Assembly (NCBI GenBank): GCA_964469215.1
Contig: CAYXYB010000013.1
Span: forward strand, 22,976 to 86,975
Direction: 5' to 3'
Source of the DNA: SKPS01 sp964469215
Lineage (GTDB): Bacteria > Bacteroidota > Bacteroidia > Bacteroidales > SKPS01
DNA length: 64,000 nucleotides
In this document: in pieces, positions 29,257-37,900 of the stretch
Layout of the letters: every line of letters starts with the position of its first letter
Position numbering within the stretch: position 1 is the stretch's first letter
Notes under the pieces: generated by a model
The model's database searches: none
Told to the model about the DNA's origin: nothing
What the model saw: only the letters and a program-made list of their open reading frames with translations
Program-made: the position numbers and the translations under genes

Positions 29257-30834
29257 TCAGATGGGTGGTTCAACATCTTCTCCGAATGTATCATCCGGAT
29301 CATTCATTTTCGATTGCCTGATTATTGATTTCGATTGTGACTGTTTGCCTGATTTAACCTCGGGAAAATCGCTGATAAAAGGTGAAGAGTGCTCAAAAGT
29401 TATATCGGGATTTTCGAACCTGGCGAAGTTACTCACAAACTTCAGGATAAAATCTTCGAGCCGGCCATTACGGTGTTTGGCAATAATAAATTCAGCAAGG
29501 CCTTTGGATGAATAACCGTTCAATTCGTCGATTTTGTATAATTCAGGTCTATAAATAAACATCACCATATCGGCATCCTGTTCAATAGCGCCTGATTCCC
29601 TGAGGTCGGACAATATAGGCCTTTTGGGGCCTCCCCTCGTCTCGACAGATCTGTTAAGCTGTGACAGGCATATAATTGGTATTTCAAGCTCTTTGGCAAG
29701 TGCCTTAAGAGAACGTGAGATGGTGCTTATCTCCTGCTCACGGTTAATACTTCTGATTGAACCACCACCGACATTACGGTCACGTTCACCTGAAATGGTC
29801 ATCAACTGAAGGTAATCAACTATTATAAGTTGGATATCATGTTGAGCCTTAAGTTTTCTGGCCTTGGTCCTCAACTCAAATGATGAAAGAGCTGGAGTAT
29901 CATCAATAAACAGTTTTGCATCAATAAGTGCATTTAACTTGTTATGCAGATGTGTCCATTCCTGGTTGTCGAGATTACCTTTTCTCAGTTTTTCTGATTC
30001 GATATCCGATTCACTGGCAATAAGCCTTGTAATAAGCTGAACGGCTGACATTTCGAGGGAGAAAACAGCAACAGGTTTTTTATATTCTACTGCGACATTT
30101 CTGGCCAGGGTAAGCACAAATGCTGTTTTACCCATCCCGGGGCGTGCAGCAATGATGATAAGGTCAGATTTCTGCCATCCTGCGGTAATGTTGTCGAGTT
30201 GTGGAAATCCGGATGGGACACCACTTATATGACCTTCATGCTTTCTGGCCTCTTCAATCTGGGTAAGTGCTTCCTTAACCAGGCCAGACATATCTTCAAA
30301 ACCACGGCGAAAATTGCTCTGACTGACGTTAAAAAGCTCTGATTCAGTCCGGTCAAGTAAATCAAAAACATCAACAGTATCTTCAAAAGCGTCCTGTATC
30401 ACCTCGCCAGAAATTCTAATAAGCTCTCTCTGAAGGTATTTCTGAGCGATGATTCTAGCATAGAATTCAACATTTGCAGCAGATGCTATTCTGGAGGTAA
30501 GCTGGGTCAGATAGAATGGCCCACCGCACAGCTCCAGCTCTCCGGAGTTTTTCAGATGACTTGTAACAGTGAGTAGGTCAACAGGTTCATTTTTACTGAA
30601 AATAGCCATGACAGCCGAATAGATTCTGCTATGGCTGTCTTTGTAAAACATCTCTGGCCTGATGATGTCAATTACTTTGTTCAGGGCATTTTGATCCAGC
30701 ATCATTGCCCCCAGAACAGCCTCTTCAAGGTCAAGTGCCTGAGGGGGAATCTTGCCTCCGGAATAAACCGGATCCTGAGCTGAACGCCTAATTGATAATG
30801 CTTTAGCATCCCCGGTCTTCTTGATATCTTCCAT
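29257..30834 (-). CDS. dnaB: Replicative DNA helicase
   Basis: The 525-residue hexameric helicase has the N-terminal DnaB domain (PPQALDLEEAVLGAMMLDQ) and a RecA-like core with Walker A ARPGMGKTAF (about residue 225) and Walker B IIVDYLQLM. The arginine-finger region SLKALAKELEIPI is followed by SQLNRSVETR. The C-terminus has a hydrophilic tail after FENPDITFEHSSPF. I start at the ATG 30834 (MEDIKKTG), since the -7 box TACCTTTG ends at 30839, 4 nt before it. A start at 30849 would lie upstream of the promoter. It appears transcribed alone. Confidence 0.96.
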   Translation of the reverse strand: MEDIKKTGDAKALSIRRSAQDPVYSGGKIPPQALDLEEAVLGAMMLDQNALNKVIDIIRPEMFYKDSHSRIYSAVMAIFSKNEPVDLLTVTSHLKNSGELELCGGPFYLTQLTSRIASAANVEFYARIIAQKYLQRELIRISGEVIQDAFEDTVDVFDLLDRTESELFNVSQSNFRRGFEDMSGLVKEALTQIEEARKHEGHISGVPSGFPQLDNITAGWQKSDLIIIAARPGMGKTAFVLTLARNVAVEYKKPVAVFSLEMSAVQLITRLIASESDIESEKLRKGNLDNQEWTHLHNKLNALIDAKLFIDDTPALSSFELRTKARKLKAQHDIQLIIVDYLQLMTISGERDRNVGGGSIRSINREQEISTISRSLKALAKELEIPIICLSQLNRSVETRGGPKRPILSDLRESGAIEQDADMVMFIYRPELYKIDELNGYSSKGLAEFIIAKHRNGRLEDFILKFVSNFARFENPDITFEHSSPFISDFPEVKSGKQSQSKSIIRQSKMNDPDDTFGEDVEPPI

Positions 30835-30838
30835 ACCC

Positions 30839-30846
30839 CAAAGGTA
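30839..30846 (-). promoter_or_regulatory. -7 box directly before dnaB
   Basis: TACCTTTG on the minus strand is separated from the dnaB ATG by only GGGT, suggesting a leaderless transcript. No clear -33 TTG is seen. Confidence 0.55.
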
Positions 30847-31076
30847 CAAAAAAGTGGTTTTCTGATTTATGTTAAACCGGAATAATTATGAACAAAAGAA
30901 GCTTAATTTGGGATTTCGTTTTTGTGGTGCTGAGTGTTGATATCGTTTGACAGGCTTTGTGCAGAATTTTATTTTCAATATTCATTCTGTCACGTGAGCC
31001 TTTTACAACGAATGTTCAGTTGCAAAGCTTTTTATTTCCTGCTGATAGGCGCAGAAAATAATCACCGTAAGATGGG

Positions 31077-31340
31077 TTGAACTTTGTTGAAGAAGGTACT
31101 GGCGTTGTCCAGGGGGTAGGTTTCAGGTATTTTACCCAGCGGTCAGCCTGCAGCCTTGGTATAACTGGTTTTACAGAAAACCTTGAAGATGGCAGTGTAG
31201 CTATTGAAGCTGAAGGTGATAAAAAGAACCTGGAACAGTTTGTAAGAGTAGTTTATCGTGGACCTCAGTGGGCAAAAGTTGAAAATCTGGAGAAAAGAGA
31301 CATTCCTCTTAAAAACGACACATTATTTATTATCAGATAG
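31077..31340 (+). CDS. acyP: Acylphosphatase with atypical N-terminus
   Basis: The 87-residue protein hydrolyses acyl phosphates. The catalytic arginine is in VQGVGFRYF and the catalytic asparagine in TENLEDGSV, and the length is close to the 90-residue norm. The N-terminus is odd. The frame opens after a TAA at 31068 and offers only TTG (31077) as start, while an ATG at 31072 is out of frame and stops at once. There also seem to be about three extra residues (EGT) between the first strand and the VQGVGF loop. It could use the TTG start or have lost its true 5' end. It stands between divergent dnaB and convergent Nudix genes. Confidence 0.8.
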   Translation: MNFVEEGTGVVQGVGFRYFTQRSACSLGITGFTENLEDGSVAIEAEGDKKNLEQFVRVVYRGPQWAKVENLEKRDIPLKNDTLFIIR

Positions 31341-31360
31341 TTCTATGTAAATTTCTCTGG

Positions 31361-31807
31361 CTATACATTCAGCAGTCCAACCACTTTTTTATCTATCGGG
31401 AAAGTTACATCATCAGGGGAAAGGCCATTAACAGGTACCCACCTGAAAACCTGAGCTCCTTCTACCTCGCTAAAATCAAAAGGTTTAACAGCAACTTCAA
31501 TTTTATCAGGAGAAGGAATATCGACCGTATAATAGATACTTATAAGTTGCTTTTGGGGTTTAACCAGGGCAGTAGGCTGAAAGAAGTCGGTAGTATATAA
31601 ATGCCTGATATTAAAAGGTTCCTGGCCAAGTTCTTCGACAAATTCGCGCTTCAGGCAGTCAATTGTACCTTCACCAAACCTCAGCCCCCCACCGGGAAAC
31701 TTTGTCATACGCCTGCCAAATCTGAATTCGTCCGTAAGTAATACCTCAAGAGACTTGCTGATCACAACACCATACACCCTTATAGTAAAATTTTCGGAGA
31801 TTGTCAT
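31361..31807 (-). CDS. Nudix hydrolase
   Basis: The 148-residue protein contains a complete Nudix box, with the glycine run GGGLRFGE, then REFVEELG, fitting Gx5Ex7REUxEExG. Nudix enzymes split nucleoside diphosphates linked to another group. The substrate is not clear; small ones of this form are often ADP-ribose, dinucleotide or damaged-nucleotide hydrolases. It follows mnmD by 9 bp in what seems an operon with the lipoprotein gene upstream. Confidence 0.9.
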   Translation of the reverse strand: MTISENFTIRVYGVVISKSLEVLLTDEFRFGRRMTKFPGGGLRFGEGTIDCLKREFVEELGQEPFNIRHLYTTDFFQPTALVKPQKQLISIYYTVDIPSPDKIEVAVKPFDFSEVEGAQVFRWVPVNGLSPDDVTFPIDKKVVGLLNV

Positions 31808-31816
31808 GCAGTAAAA

Positions 31817-32518
31817 TTACATTTTAATTGCTCTCACCATTTCACGTTTGCCAGCAGGTCCGGGGATTTTTTCCACATTGAATCCAGCACTCTTCAAAGC
31901 TCTTCTTACAGAACCTTTTGATGAATATGTCACCAGCACACCTCCTTTAACCACGATAGCTGCGATATGCAAGAAAAGAGGCAACTCCCATAAATCTGGA
32001 TTAACATCAGGAGCAAAGGCATCGAAACATACAAGGTTGACATTGGGATCCGTTGGATTATAGTCCTCAGCCCTGCCCTTCCATTTGAGCAAGGATGAAC
32101 CTGAAGGAAAACGGAATTCTTTCATCCATCGTGCTTTATAATGTATTGCTTCCCAAAGTTCCGGAATATGGGGATGGTTGATAATAGAATTGTAATTTAG
32201 TCTTTTCAGAATTTCATCATCAGGAGGAAAGGGTTCGATTCCGGTGTAATGTATATTTATCCTTTTCATTTCAGCCCTGTGCATTATCAGCAACGCATTA
32301 AGGCCGGTGCCTAAACCAACCTCCAGCACATTGATGTGTTCGAAGCGGTTTGAAACAAATTCAAATCCAGCCTCAACAAAAACATGAATGCTTTCGGTAA
32401 CGGCTCCATTAATACTATGATAATGTTCATTGAGTGATTTCACAAACAGGGAATGACTTCCATCACCGGTTACTACAAGCTCTATGTTGTGGGCAGCCAA
32501 AACACCTTTATCATTCAT
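31817..32518 (-). CDS. mnmD: tRNA 5-methylaminomethyl-2-thiouridine methyltransferase (MnmD)
   Basis: The 233-residue protein corresponds to the methyltransferase half of MnmC, without the FAD oxidase half. It binds S-adenosylmethionine through VLEVGLGTGLNALL, and shows SLNEHYHSINGAVTES, FDAFAPDVNPDLW and the C-terminal VEKIPGPAGKREM, all characteristic. It should methylate the wobble uridine side chain of certain tRNAs. Single-domain MnmD occurs in bacteria that lack the full MnmC. It starts 12 bp after the beta-propeller lipoprotein gene. Confidence 0.92.
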   Translation of the reverse strand: MNDKGVLAAHNIELVVTGDGSHSLFVKSLNEHYHSINGAVTESIHVFVEAGFEFVSNRFEHINVLEVGLGTGLNALLIMHRAEMKRINIHYTGIEPFPPDDEILKRLNYNSIINHPHIPELWEAIHYKARWMKEFRFPSGSSLLKWKGRAEDYNPTDPNVNLVCFDAFAPDVNPDLWELPLFLHIAAIVVKGGVLVTYSSKGSVRRALKSAGFNVEKIPGPAGKREMVRAIKM

Positions 32519-32530
32519 TGTAAATGCTTA

Positions 32531-33850
32531 TTATTCATATTGGAGGTAAAAAGCAGCAAGGCCGCCAGGTAATGGTTTTTGCCACAATAGAGTCTTTGCC
32601 AAGCAATTGTATGCACTGATACCACCCTGATTACCCACATATAGTCTTCCAGAAGATTGATCAATATGAATTTGAAGAGCGCCGGCATTCTGAAGGAAAG
32701 AAGATATTGACTCATTATAGGAATTATATGCAAGGATTTCTTTATCTGTGGCCAGCAGGAATGTAGACTGGTTGAGTTTTTCCATATCAAAAATCAACTC
32801 TGAATTAAGCTGCAATGTTGTTGTGACGGAGTTTGCTGAAAAATTCCAGATTATCAAACGTCCTGATCCATCAATGTTTCCGGCCACCAAAACCTCGTCG
32901 TTGCTTAATGGTTGAATAGAAACAACTTCAAAGCGATCAGGGAGTTTATAATCTTTCCAGCGCAGTCCACTGCTCAGGTAGGAGGCTGCGATCCATGAAC
33001 CCTGGCTTGCCTTTTCCCTTTCTGCAACAATCAGGTAGCTTAAATGGGCTGCCATCTTCCCTGGTTTTCTTCCTTCGGTAAGTGTTGTAATAAATTGCTG
33101 TACACCTGCTTTATTGTACCCTTTAATGTAACCTTCGGTAAGGCCAATGAAAAAGCGGTCGGAGCCTGCAAGAAGTTGTTCATGATAATAAACAGAAGGT
33201 GTTCCTGTCTGAGCTAATTTGAAATCGACTGTATATGTTTCGAGATTGACAGCATAGCACTCGCCAAATCCCCGGCCAAGGAGATACAACTGACCGGAGT
33301 GTTCGTAAATTCCTGATGATGCGTAAGTATGATTCCAGGTGCCACGATGCAGCAATTTAAGAGTGTCAGGATCGAGTGTGCCCAGGCTAAAGGAGCCATC
33401 CCCTTGACGGGTTATTACAAGAAGTGTTTTCCGTGATTGCTGCCCCTGGGTAAGCCGTATCTGCCTGTATTTATATTTGGTATTCTTCCTGTTTGATACC
33501 TTCACCTGAATATAGTAATCACCTGTCGGGAGCTGCATATCAGAGGGTTTATACCATAAATTAATAAGCTGAGGGTTGCCGGTCACAGGTATGATCGCAG
33601 AATAATCCTTCACAAAATAGTTGTTGTCTGTAAGTGTTACACTGATTGAAGTAATCTCATTATCATCCGAGGCCTTAGCTGAAACATATATGCTATCACC
33701 TATCTGAAATGATTGATTTTCAATGGGTGAAAAAATCTCAACAACAGGTTTGGTGTCATTAGTTTCTTTTGAACAGAAACAGAATACCATCATCAAAGAA
33801 GAGACTGCCAGAATTAAAACTGACCGGTGCAGAATTTTTCTTTTTCCCAT
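32531..33850 (-). CDS. Lipoprotein with Ig-like domain and predicted beta-propeller
   Basis: The 439-residue protein starts with a lipoprotein-type signal (ILAVSSLMMVFCFCS; the lipid Cys is one of the two). An Ig-like domain follows (about 30-125, with VEIFSPIENQSFQIGDSIYVSAKASDD), and then about six strand-turn units from 140 on that look like a propeller (GSFSLGTLDPDTLKL, IYEHSGQLYLLGRGFGE and so on). I do not recognise a named family; quinoprotein-like or lactonase-like propellers are possible. The start MGKRKILHRS (33850) is chosen over an ATG four codons upstream. It is the first gene of a run with mnmD and Nudix, whose functions are cytoplasmic, so the link is probably only transcriptional. 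Confidence 0.78.
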   Translation of the reverse strand: MGKRKILHRSVLILAVSSLMMVFCFCSKETNDTKPVVEIFSPIENQSFQIGDSIYVSAKASDDNEITSISVTLTDNNYFVKDYSAIIPVTGNPQLINLWYKPSDMQLPTGDYYIQVKVSNRKNTKYKYRQIRLTQGQQSRKTLLVITRQGDGSFSLGTLDPDTLKLLHRGTWNHTYASSGIYEHSGQLYLLGRGFGECYAVNLETYTVDFKLAQTGTPSVYYHEQLLAGSDRFFIGLTEGYIKGYNKAGVQQFITTLTEGRKPGKMAAHLSYLIVAEREKASQGSWIAASYLSSGLRWKDYKLPDRFEVVSIQPLSNDEVLVAGNIDGSGRLIIWNFSANSVTTTLQLNSELIFDMEKLNQSTFLLATDKEILAYNSYNESISSFLQNAGALQIHIDQSSGRLYVGNQGGISAYNCLAKTLLWQKPLPGGLAAFYLQYE

Positions 33851-33954
33851 TAATTTAAACAACGATAAGTTTACAATGTTAAAAACCGGCGATGACAGCT
33901 ATATTTTGGTAAAGGTAATCAAATAAGGTTTATTTTAGCAAAAAATAGTGAGAA

Positions 33955-34674
33955 ATGCTTGACCAGGTTAATCTTAACAACATCCTGTTTCTTGATATTG
34001 AAACAGTACCAGTTTATCCATCCTACGAAGAAATGCCTGAAAAGATGAGGCTGTTGTGGGAGAAGAAAACGACCAGGATGGCAAATAACAGTGACGGGAT
34101 TTCTACTCCGCAGGATTTATATCCCCGTGCAGGGATATATGCCGAATTCGGCAAGGTGATATGTATTTCTGCAGGAATTATGTCTGATGAACATATCAGG
34201 CTAAAATCGTTCTGGAGTGATGATGAGTATGATCTTTTGTCCCGTTTTGCACACCTTCTTAATAACAGGTTTGCAGGCAAGGATTATTTCCTGTGTGCCC
34301 ACAACGGCAAGGAGTTCGATTACCCTTATCTGTGCCGCCGTATGCTGATAAACGGAATCAGATTACCTGAGATTCTGAATATTGCAGGCAAAAAACCCTG
34401 GGAAATCCAGCATTACGACACAATGGAACTGTGGAAATTTGGTGATTACAAGAGTTATACCTCTCTTGAGCTACTTGCTGCCATATTCGATATACCTACT
34501 CCAAAGGATGATATCAGCGGAAGTGATGTGTATCGTGTTTATTATGAAGAGAAGGATCTTCAAAGAATAGTTCAATATTGTCAGAAAGACGTTGTAACCG
34601 TCATACAGCTTTTCAGGCGTTATCTGGGGATGGAACTGATTTCTGAAGAGAGGATTATCTATCAGGATAAGTAA
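33955..34674 (+). CDS. DnaQ-like 3'-5' exonuclease
   Basis: The 239-residue protein is a stand-alone 3'-5' exonuclease of the RNase H fold, closest to the predicted PolB-exonuclease-like group (Pfam DNA_pol_B_exo2). The metal-binding acidic residues are in FLDIETVP (Exo I), CAHNGKEFDYPYL (Exo II) and YCQKDVVTV (Exo III). No polymerase domain is attached. It may act in repair or trimming; no substrate is known. It is divergent from the beta-propeller lipoprotein gene and convergent with the thioredoxin gene. Confidence 0.9.
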   Translation: MLDQVNLNNILFLDIETVPVYPSYEEMPEKMRLLWEKKTTRMANNSDGISTPQDLYPRAGIYAEFGKVICISAGIMSDEHIRLKSFWSDDEYDLLSRFAHLLNNRFAGKDYFLCAHNGKEFDYPYLCRRMLINGIRLPEILNIAGKKPWEIQHYDTMELWKFGDYKSYTSLELLAAIFDIPTPKDDISGSDVYRVYYEEKDLQRIVQYCQKDVVTVIQLFRRYLGMELISEERIIYQDK

Positions 34675-34697
34675 TTTGACCGGTGGTTTGGTACAAT

Positions 34698-35801
34698 TTA
34701 TTCTCCAAAGATTTCAGCCAGAATCTTTTCGAGCTCATGTGAGCGGATTTTTTTTGCGATGATCCTGCCCTCACGATCGAGGAGAAGTGCATGTGGTATG
34801 CTGGTAACTCCGTAAAGTCTGGCAGCATCGCTCGACCAGTACTTTAAATCACTCACCAGCACCCATGTAAGCTTATCGTCCTGAATTCCTTTCACCCATG
34901 ATGCTCTATCGCGGTCGAGAGATACACCATAAATCTCGAATCCTTTGTCTTTGTATTGATTATAAATCCTTACAAGGTTTGGGTTCTCCCTTCTGCAAGG
35001 CCCGCACCATGCAGCCCAGAAATCGAGCAGAACAATCTTGCCTTTTAATGAACTCAAGCGTATCGTATCGCCACCGGGGTTTGGAAGAGCAATATCGGGG
35101 GCAACAGAACCCGTACGGGTGACCTTATCGACCTGTACCTTCCTTTTCAGATCCTGAACATAGAAATTCTGTGGATGTTTTTTTTCCAACTCCTCGATCA
35201 TCAGATCATACAATACAGGATCATGTTCCAGTTTTACATCCTCGGTAAAAAAGAGAACCGCAAGTGAGCCTGGATTTTCTGCCATAAAATTTCTGATGAT
35301 GTTCAATCTTTCATTCTGAAGCAAAGTGTGCTTTTCAACAATCTCAGCTAGTTTTGTCTCATTTCCCGGGGTAGTATTAAGACGCTGGTACTCCTGTTCA
35401 AGGAGTGTTATCAAAACTTTGATGCTGTCAGTACGGGCTTTGACTGCAATGTATCGGGCATTCTCCGGAGAACCTTCCACCTTCATTGCCCCTATCAGGT
35501 TATCCATTGAGGAGGTAATAGTTATATTGTCACCAGGACCTGTTATCAGAAAAAAGTCACCTTTGTTTTTATCGAAAATCACTTTATAAAAACCACGTTC
35601 TATGAGTTTTAAGGTCACACTAAGGAATCCTGTTGGATCAGTATTTCCCGAAAACACCTGATTGGCCTTTCCGCCGTAGTGCTCAATTACAAGAGGTTTG
35701 CTTTCAAATCCCTTTATATTGAATGTGATACGTGTATCCTGAGCTAGCAATGCCAAATTGAGTATCAGGAGAAGCAGGACAGACAGACAAATTCGTTTCA
35801 T
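34698..35801 (-). CDS. TlpA-like thiol-disulfide oxidoreductase with DUF4369-like N-terminus
   Basis: The 367-residue protein has a signal peptide (ICLSVLLLLILNLALLAQ). A beta-rich N-terminal region (about 20-130) resembles DUF4369, and a helical linker (about 130-220) follows. The C-terminal thioredoxin domain (about 230-367) has the active site WAAWCGPCRRENP. It should work outside the cytoplasm as a reductase of disulfides in exported proteins, as in TlpA/ResA proteins. The architecture is abundant in Bacteroidota. It lies downstream of the MFS gene (32 bp gap) and could be co-transcribed. Confidence 0.9.
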   Translation of the reverse strand: MKRICLSVLLLLILNLALLAQDTRITFNIKGFESKPLVIEHYGGKANQVFSGNTDPTGFLSVTLKLIERGFYKVIFDKNKGDFFLITGPGDNITITSSMDNLIGAMKVEGSPENARYIAVKARTDSIKVLITLLEQEYQRLNTTPGNETKLAEIVEKHTLLQNERLNIIRNFMAENPGSLAVLFFTEDVKLEHDPVLYDLMIEELEKKHPQNFYVQDLKRKVQVDKVTRTGSVAPDIALPNPGGDTIRLSSLKGKIVLLDFWAAWCGPCRRENPNLVRIYNQYKDKGFEIYGVSLDRDRASWVKGIQDDKLTWVLVSDLKYWSSDAARLYGVTSIPHALLLDREGRIIAKKIRSHELEKILAEIFGE

Positions 35802-35833
35802 TATATTCTTATTAACTATTGATTTAACACTAA

Positions 35834-37114
35834 CTACTGAAGGTTTGTTCGATGCTTTTTCATTGAATATTCAAGAAAAAGAACAGCAATAAACAGCAAT
35901 ATCAATGCGAGGCTAAAGGTAGCAGTAAATCCGAAAAGTTCGAAGAAAAATATTCCAAGGAGTGGAGCAATCCATCCTCGTATGCCTGTAAGTGACAGAT
36001 GAACTGCCTGATAATCACCGACATCTTCGTTGCTGGAAAAATAAGCTGAACCTATGCTCCAGAGGATACCCATCGTGGCTGCAAAGAGTGCATGGAACAA
36101 AATATACGGAATCATCATGTAGTAAATCTTATAACCGGCAATTTCTGTATGACCTGGCAGATATTGGGTGATAGTGAGGAAAAAGATATACAGAAACATG
36201 CTCCCGAATGTTATCGCAGAGAATCGTCTCGGGTCAATTTTACCAATCAGCCTCCCGAACCAGGGCATCAGGAATATTGTGATTATATAGTAGGCATTCC
36301 TGTAGAATGCAACGCTCCTGTTATTCAGCTCAAGAACATCCCTGTAATAGATCTGAATAACATTTATCGACAGCATGAATGCGAATCCATAAAGCATGAA
36401 ACCCACCTCGAAGTCGAAGTAGGACTTGTTTTTCCTGAGAATGCCTGCCAGCCTCAAAAAGGAGTCGCGCAAAGCCTGCCCGAAGGGTTTCCTGATTTCG
36501 GTTCCATTTGCCGGCATGTGTTTTATGCTGCTCAGAAGAAATAATCCGGTAATCCCCAGAATGCCGGTTATAGGGTACACATATATAAATCCGTATGGAT
36601 GAATGTCGAGATACATGCCATAACTAAGTGCGGAGAGCATCGTAATCAGATGTTTACCGGTAGTTGCGACGCTGAAAAGATAGCCAAAGCTCTGGTGGGA
36701 ATAGTTGTTTTTAAGCAAAACGTTGGTGGTGGGATAAATGATGACCGTTCCCATAAAATAGATCAGGAATACACCCAGGAATACGAAATGAACCAATGAG
36801 GTTTCTGCATACCCGGCAGCACTAACAGGAAAAAATATCAGGACAAGCATCGGAAGTCTTGTGATGATGGCAGTCCTGCGTAACATTTTTCGTTTGTCAT
36901 GATTTCTTCTGATAAATTCATTGAAAATTATCAGGAACACAAACACTCCAACGCTGAAGGTAAAAATGAACCCCATCATATAATTGGTGCCGTGCATTGC
37001 GGTAAGGAAGATAAACTCATTGAGGGTAAAGACACCCAGCACTATTCCATCCAGAAGGGAATAGATGAAATGAAGAATAAATGTTCTCTTTTCGCCGGGT
37101 TGAAGTTTTACCAT
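35834..37114 (-). CDS. MFS-type transporter
   Basis: The 426-residue protein has about 12 membrane-spanning segments in two halves with a central cytoplasmic loop (about residues 195-215). It reads as a major-facilitator permease. There are charged loops RRNHDKRKM and KIDPRRFS in the positions of MFS motif A-type loops. The substrate is unknown. I use the ATG at 37114 (MVKLQPGEKRTF); upstream codons to 37162 would need a TTG start that overlaps the -7 box TATCTTTG (37160-37167). It shares a compact divergent promoter region with a small winged-helix gene, which might control it. Confidence 0.82.
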   Translation of the reverse strand: MVKLQPGEKRTFILHFIYSLLDGIVLGVFTLNEFIFLTAMHGTNYMMGFIFTFSVGVFVFLIIFNEFIRRNHDKRKMLRRTAIITRLPMLVLIFFPVSAAGYAETSLVHFVFLGVFLIYFMGTVIIYPTTNVLLKNNYSHQSFGYLFSVATTGKHLITMLSALSYGMYLDIHPYGFIYVYPITGILGITGLFLLSSIKHMPANGTEIRKPFGQALRDSFLRLAGILRKNKSYFDFEVGFMLYGFAFMLSINVIQIYYRDVLELNNRSVAFYRNAYYIITIFLMPWFGRLIGKIDPRRFSAITFGSMFLYIFFLTITQYLPGHTEIAGYKIYYMMIPYILFHALFAATMGILWSIGSAYFSSNEDVGDYQAVHLSLTGIRGWIAPLLGIFFFELFGFTATFSLALILLFIAVLFLEYSMKKHRTNLQ

Positions 37115-37159
37115 GATTAAAGCCTGATGTGCCGGTGACAATTTGATTTTTGCGGCGTG

Positions 37160-37179
37160 CAAAGATAGTGTATCTTAGC
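37160..37179. promoter_or_regulatory. Divergent promoter region: MFS gene and winged-helix gene
   Basis: TATCTTTG on the minus strand (37160-37167) serves the MFS gene. TATCTTAG on the plus strand (37172-37179), one base off consensus, may serve the small gene. The two boxes are 4 bp apart, so binding at one would affect the other. Confidence 0.5.
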
Positions 37180-37206
37180 CACCGGAAAACCCAAACAATT
37201 ATATCA

Positions 37207-37383
37207 ATGGAAACAAAGGAAATAGTATTAAAGACTCTGACTTCTGCAGGAAAACCTATGAAAGCAGGAGAGATTGCCGATGCGGCAGGAATAGATAAGA
37301 AAGAGATAGAAAAAGGGATAAAAGCACTTGTGAAGGAGGGAAAAGTTCATTCTCCGGTAAGATGCTTTTACGGTATTAAATAA
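37207..37383 (+). CDS. Small winged-helix DNA-binding protein
   Basis: The 58-residue protein is little more than one winged helix: helix 1 ETKEIVLKTL, helix 2 KAGEIADAAG, recognition helix KKEIEKGIKALVKEG, and a wing KVHSPVRCFYGIK. This pattern matches small regulators with MarR- or Rex-like HTH cores. I choose the ATG at 37207 as the only sensible start. An upstream extension to 37150 would overlap the divergent promoter. It could control the adjacent MFS gene or work more widely; no family name can be given. It stands alone between two minus-strand genes. Confidence 0.72.
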   Translation: METKEIVLKTLTSAGKPMKAGEIADAAGIDKKEIEKGIKALVKEGKVHSPVRCFYGIK

Positions 37384-37417
37384 AGTAAACCACAACTTTT
37401 CTTTCTCCGGTAAGTCT

Positions 37418-37804
37418 TCACTTATAAATGCTTACCACCACCATAAACAACATCATTCCCACCAGGGTACTGAAGATGTTCAGTGCAACTGTAATTCCAA
37501 TGGTTTCGCCAACCTTAAAGGCTTTCCTGAAAAGTATTGTCAGCAGAACCGATTCGATTACAACCGATGAGGCAAAGAAAATTACAAATGCAACGGGAAA
37601 GGGGAAAAAGAGCGGCAGGATAAAGAGGGTGAGTGGCACCGTTATCAGGTTTACTGCTATAACATAAAAAAGAAGTTTCCAGGGCTGGCGGGTTATCCAT
37701 ATTAAAATAAGTGCCGGAATTGCTTCAAGGGCTGCAACTATCAGTGTGATGATGATGACATCTGTTGCGCCGAAGAAGTTATAGTATGCTGTAATTGAAT
37801 CCAT
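37418..37804 (-). CDS. Small four-helix membrane protein of unknown function
   Basis: The protein has about 128 residues (ATG 37804, or two residues longer from 37810). Four hydrophobic segments are clear, near 15-37, 44-66, 70-92 and 104-126. They are interrupted by short loops including RQPWKL and RKAFKVGE. No known domain or binding motif is visible. The orientation is the same as htpG, 91 bp downstream of the htpG stop, but co-transcription is doubtful given the gap. Confidence 0.65.
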   Translation of the reverse strand: MDSITAYYNFFGATDVIIITLIVAALEAIPALILIWITRQPWKLLFYVIAVNLITVPLTLFILPLFFPFPVAFVIFFASSVVIESVLLTILFRKAFKVGETIGITVALNIFSTLVGMMLFMVVVSIYK

Positions 37805-37900
37805 AACCACAGTTTAAATCCACGGTAACCGGGCTGACCCGGATGGATGTTGTTCCCCGGCTAAATTAAGGCAATTGTTTGAATCTGGTGACAGGAATTT

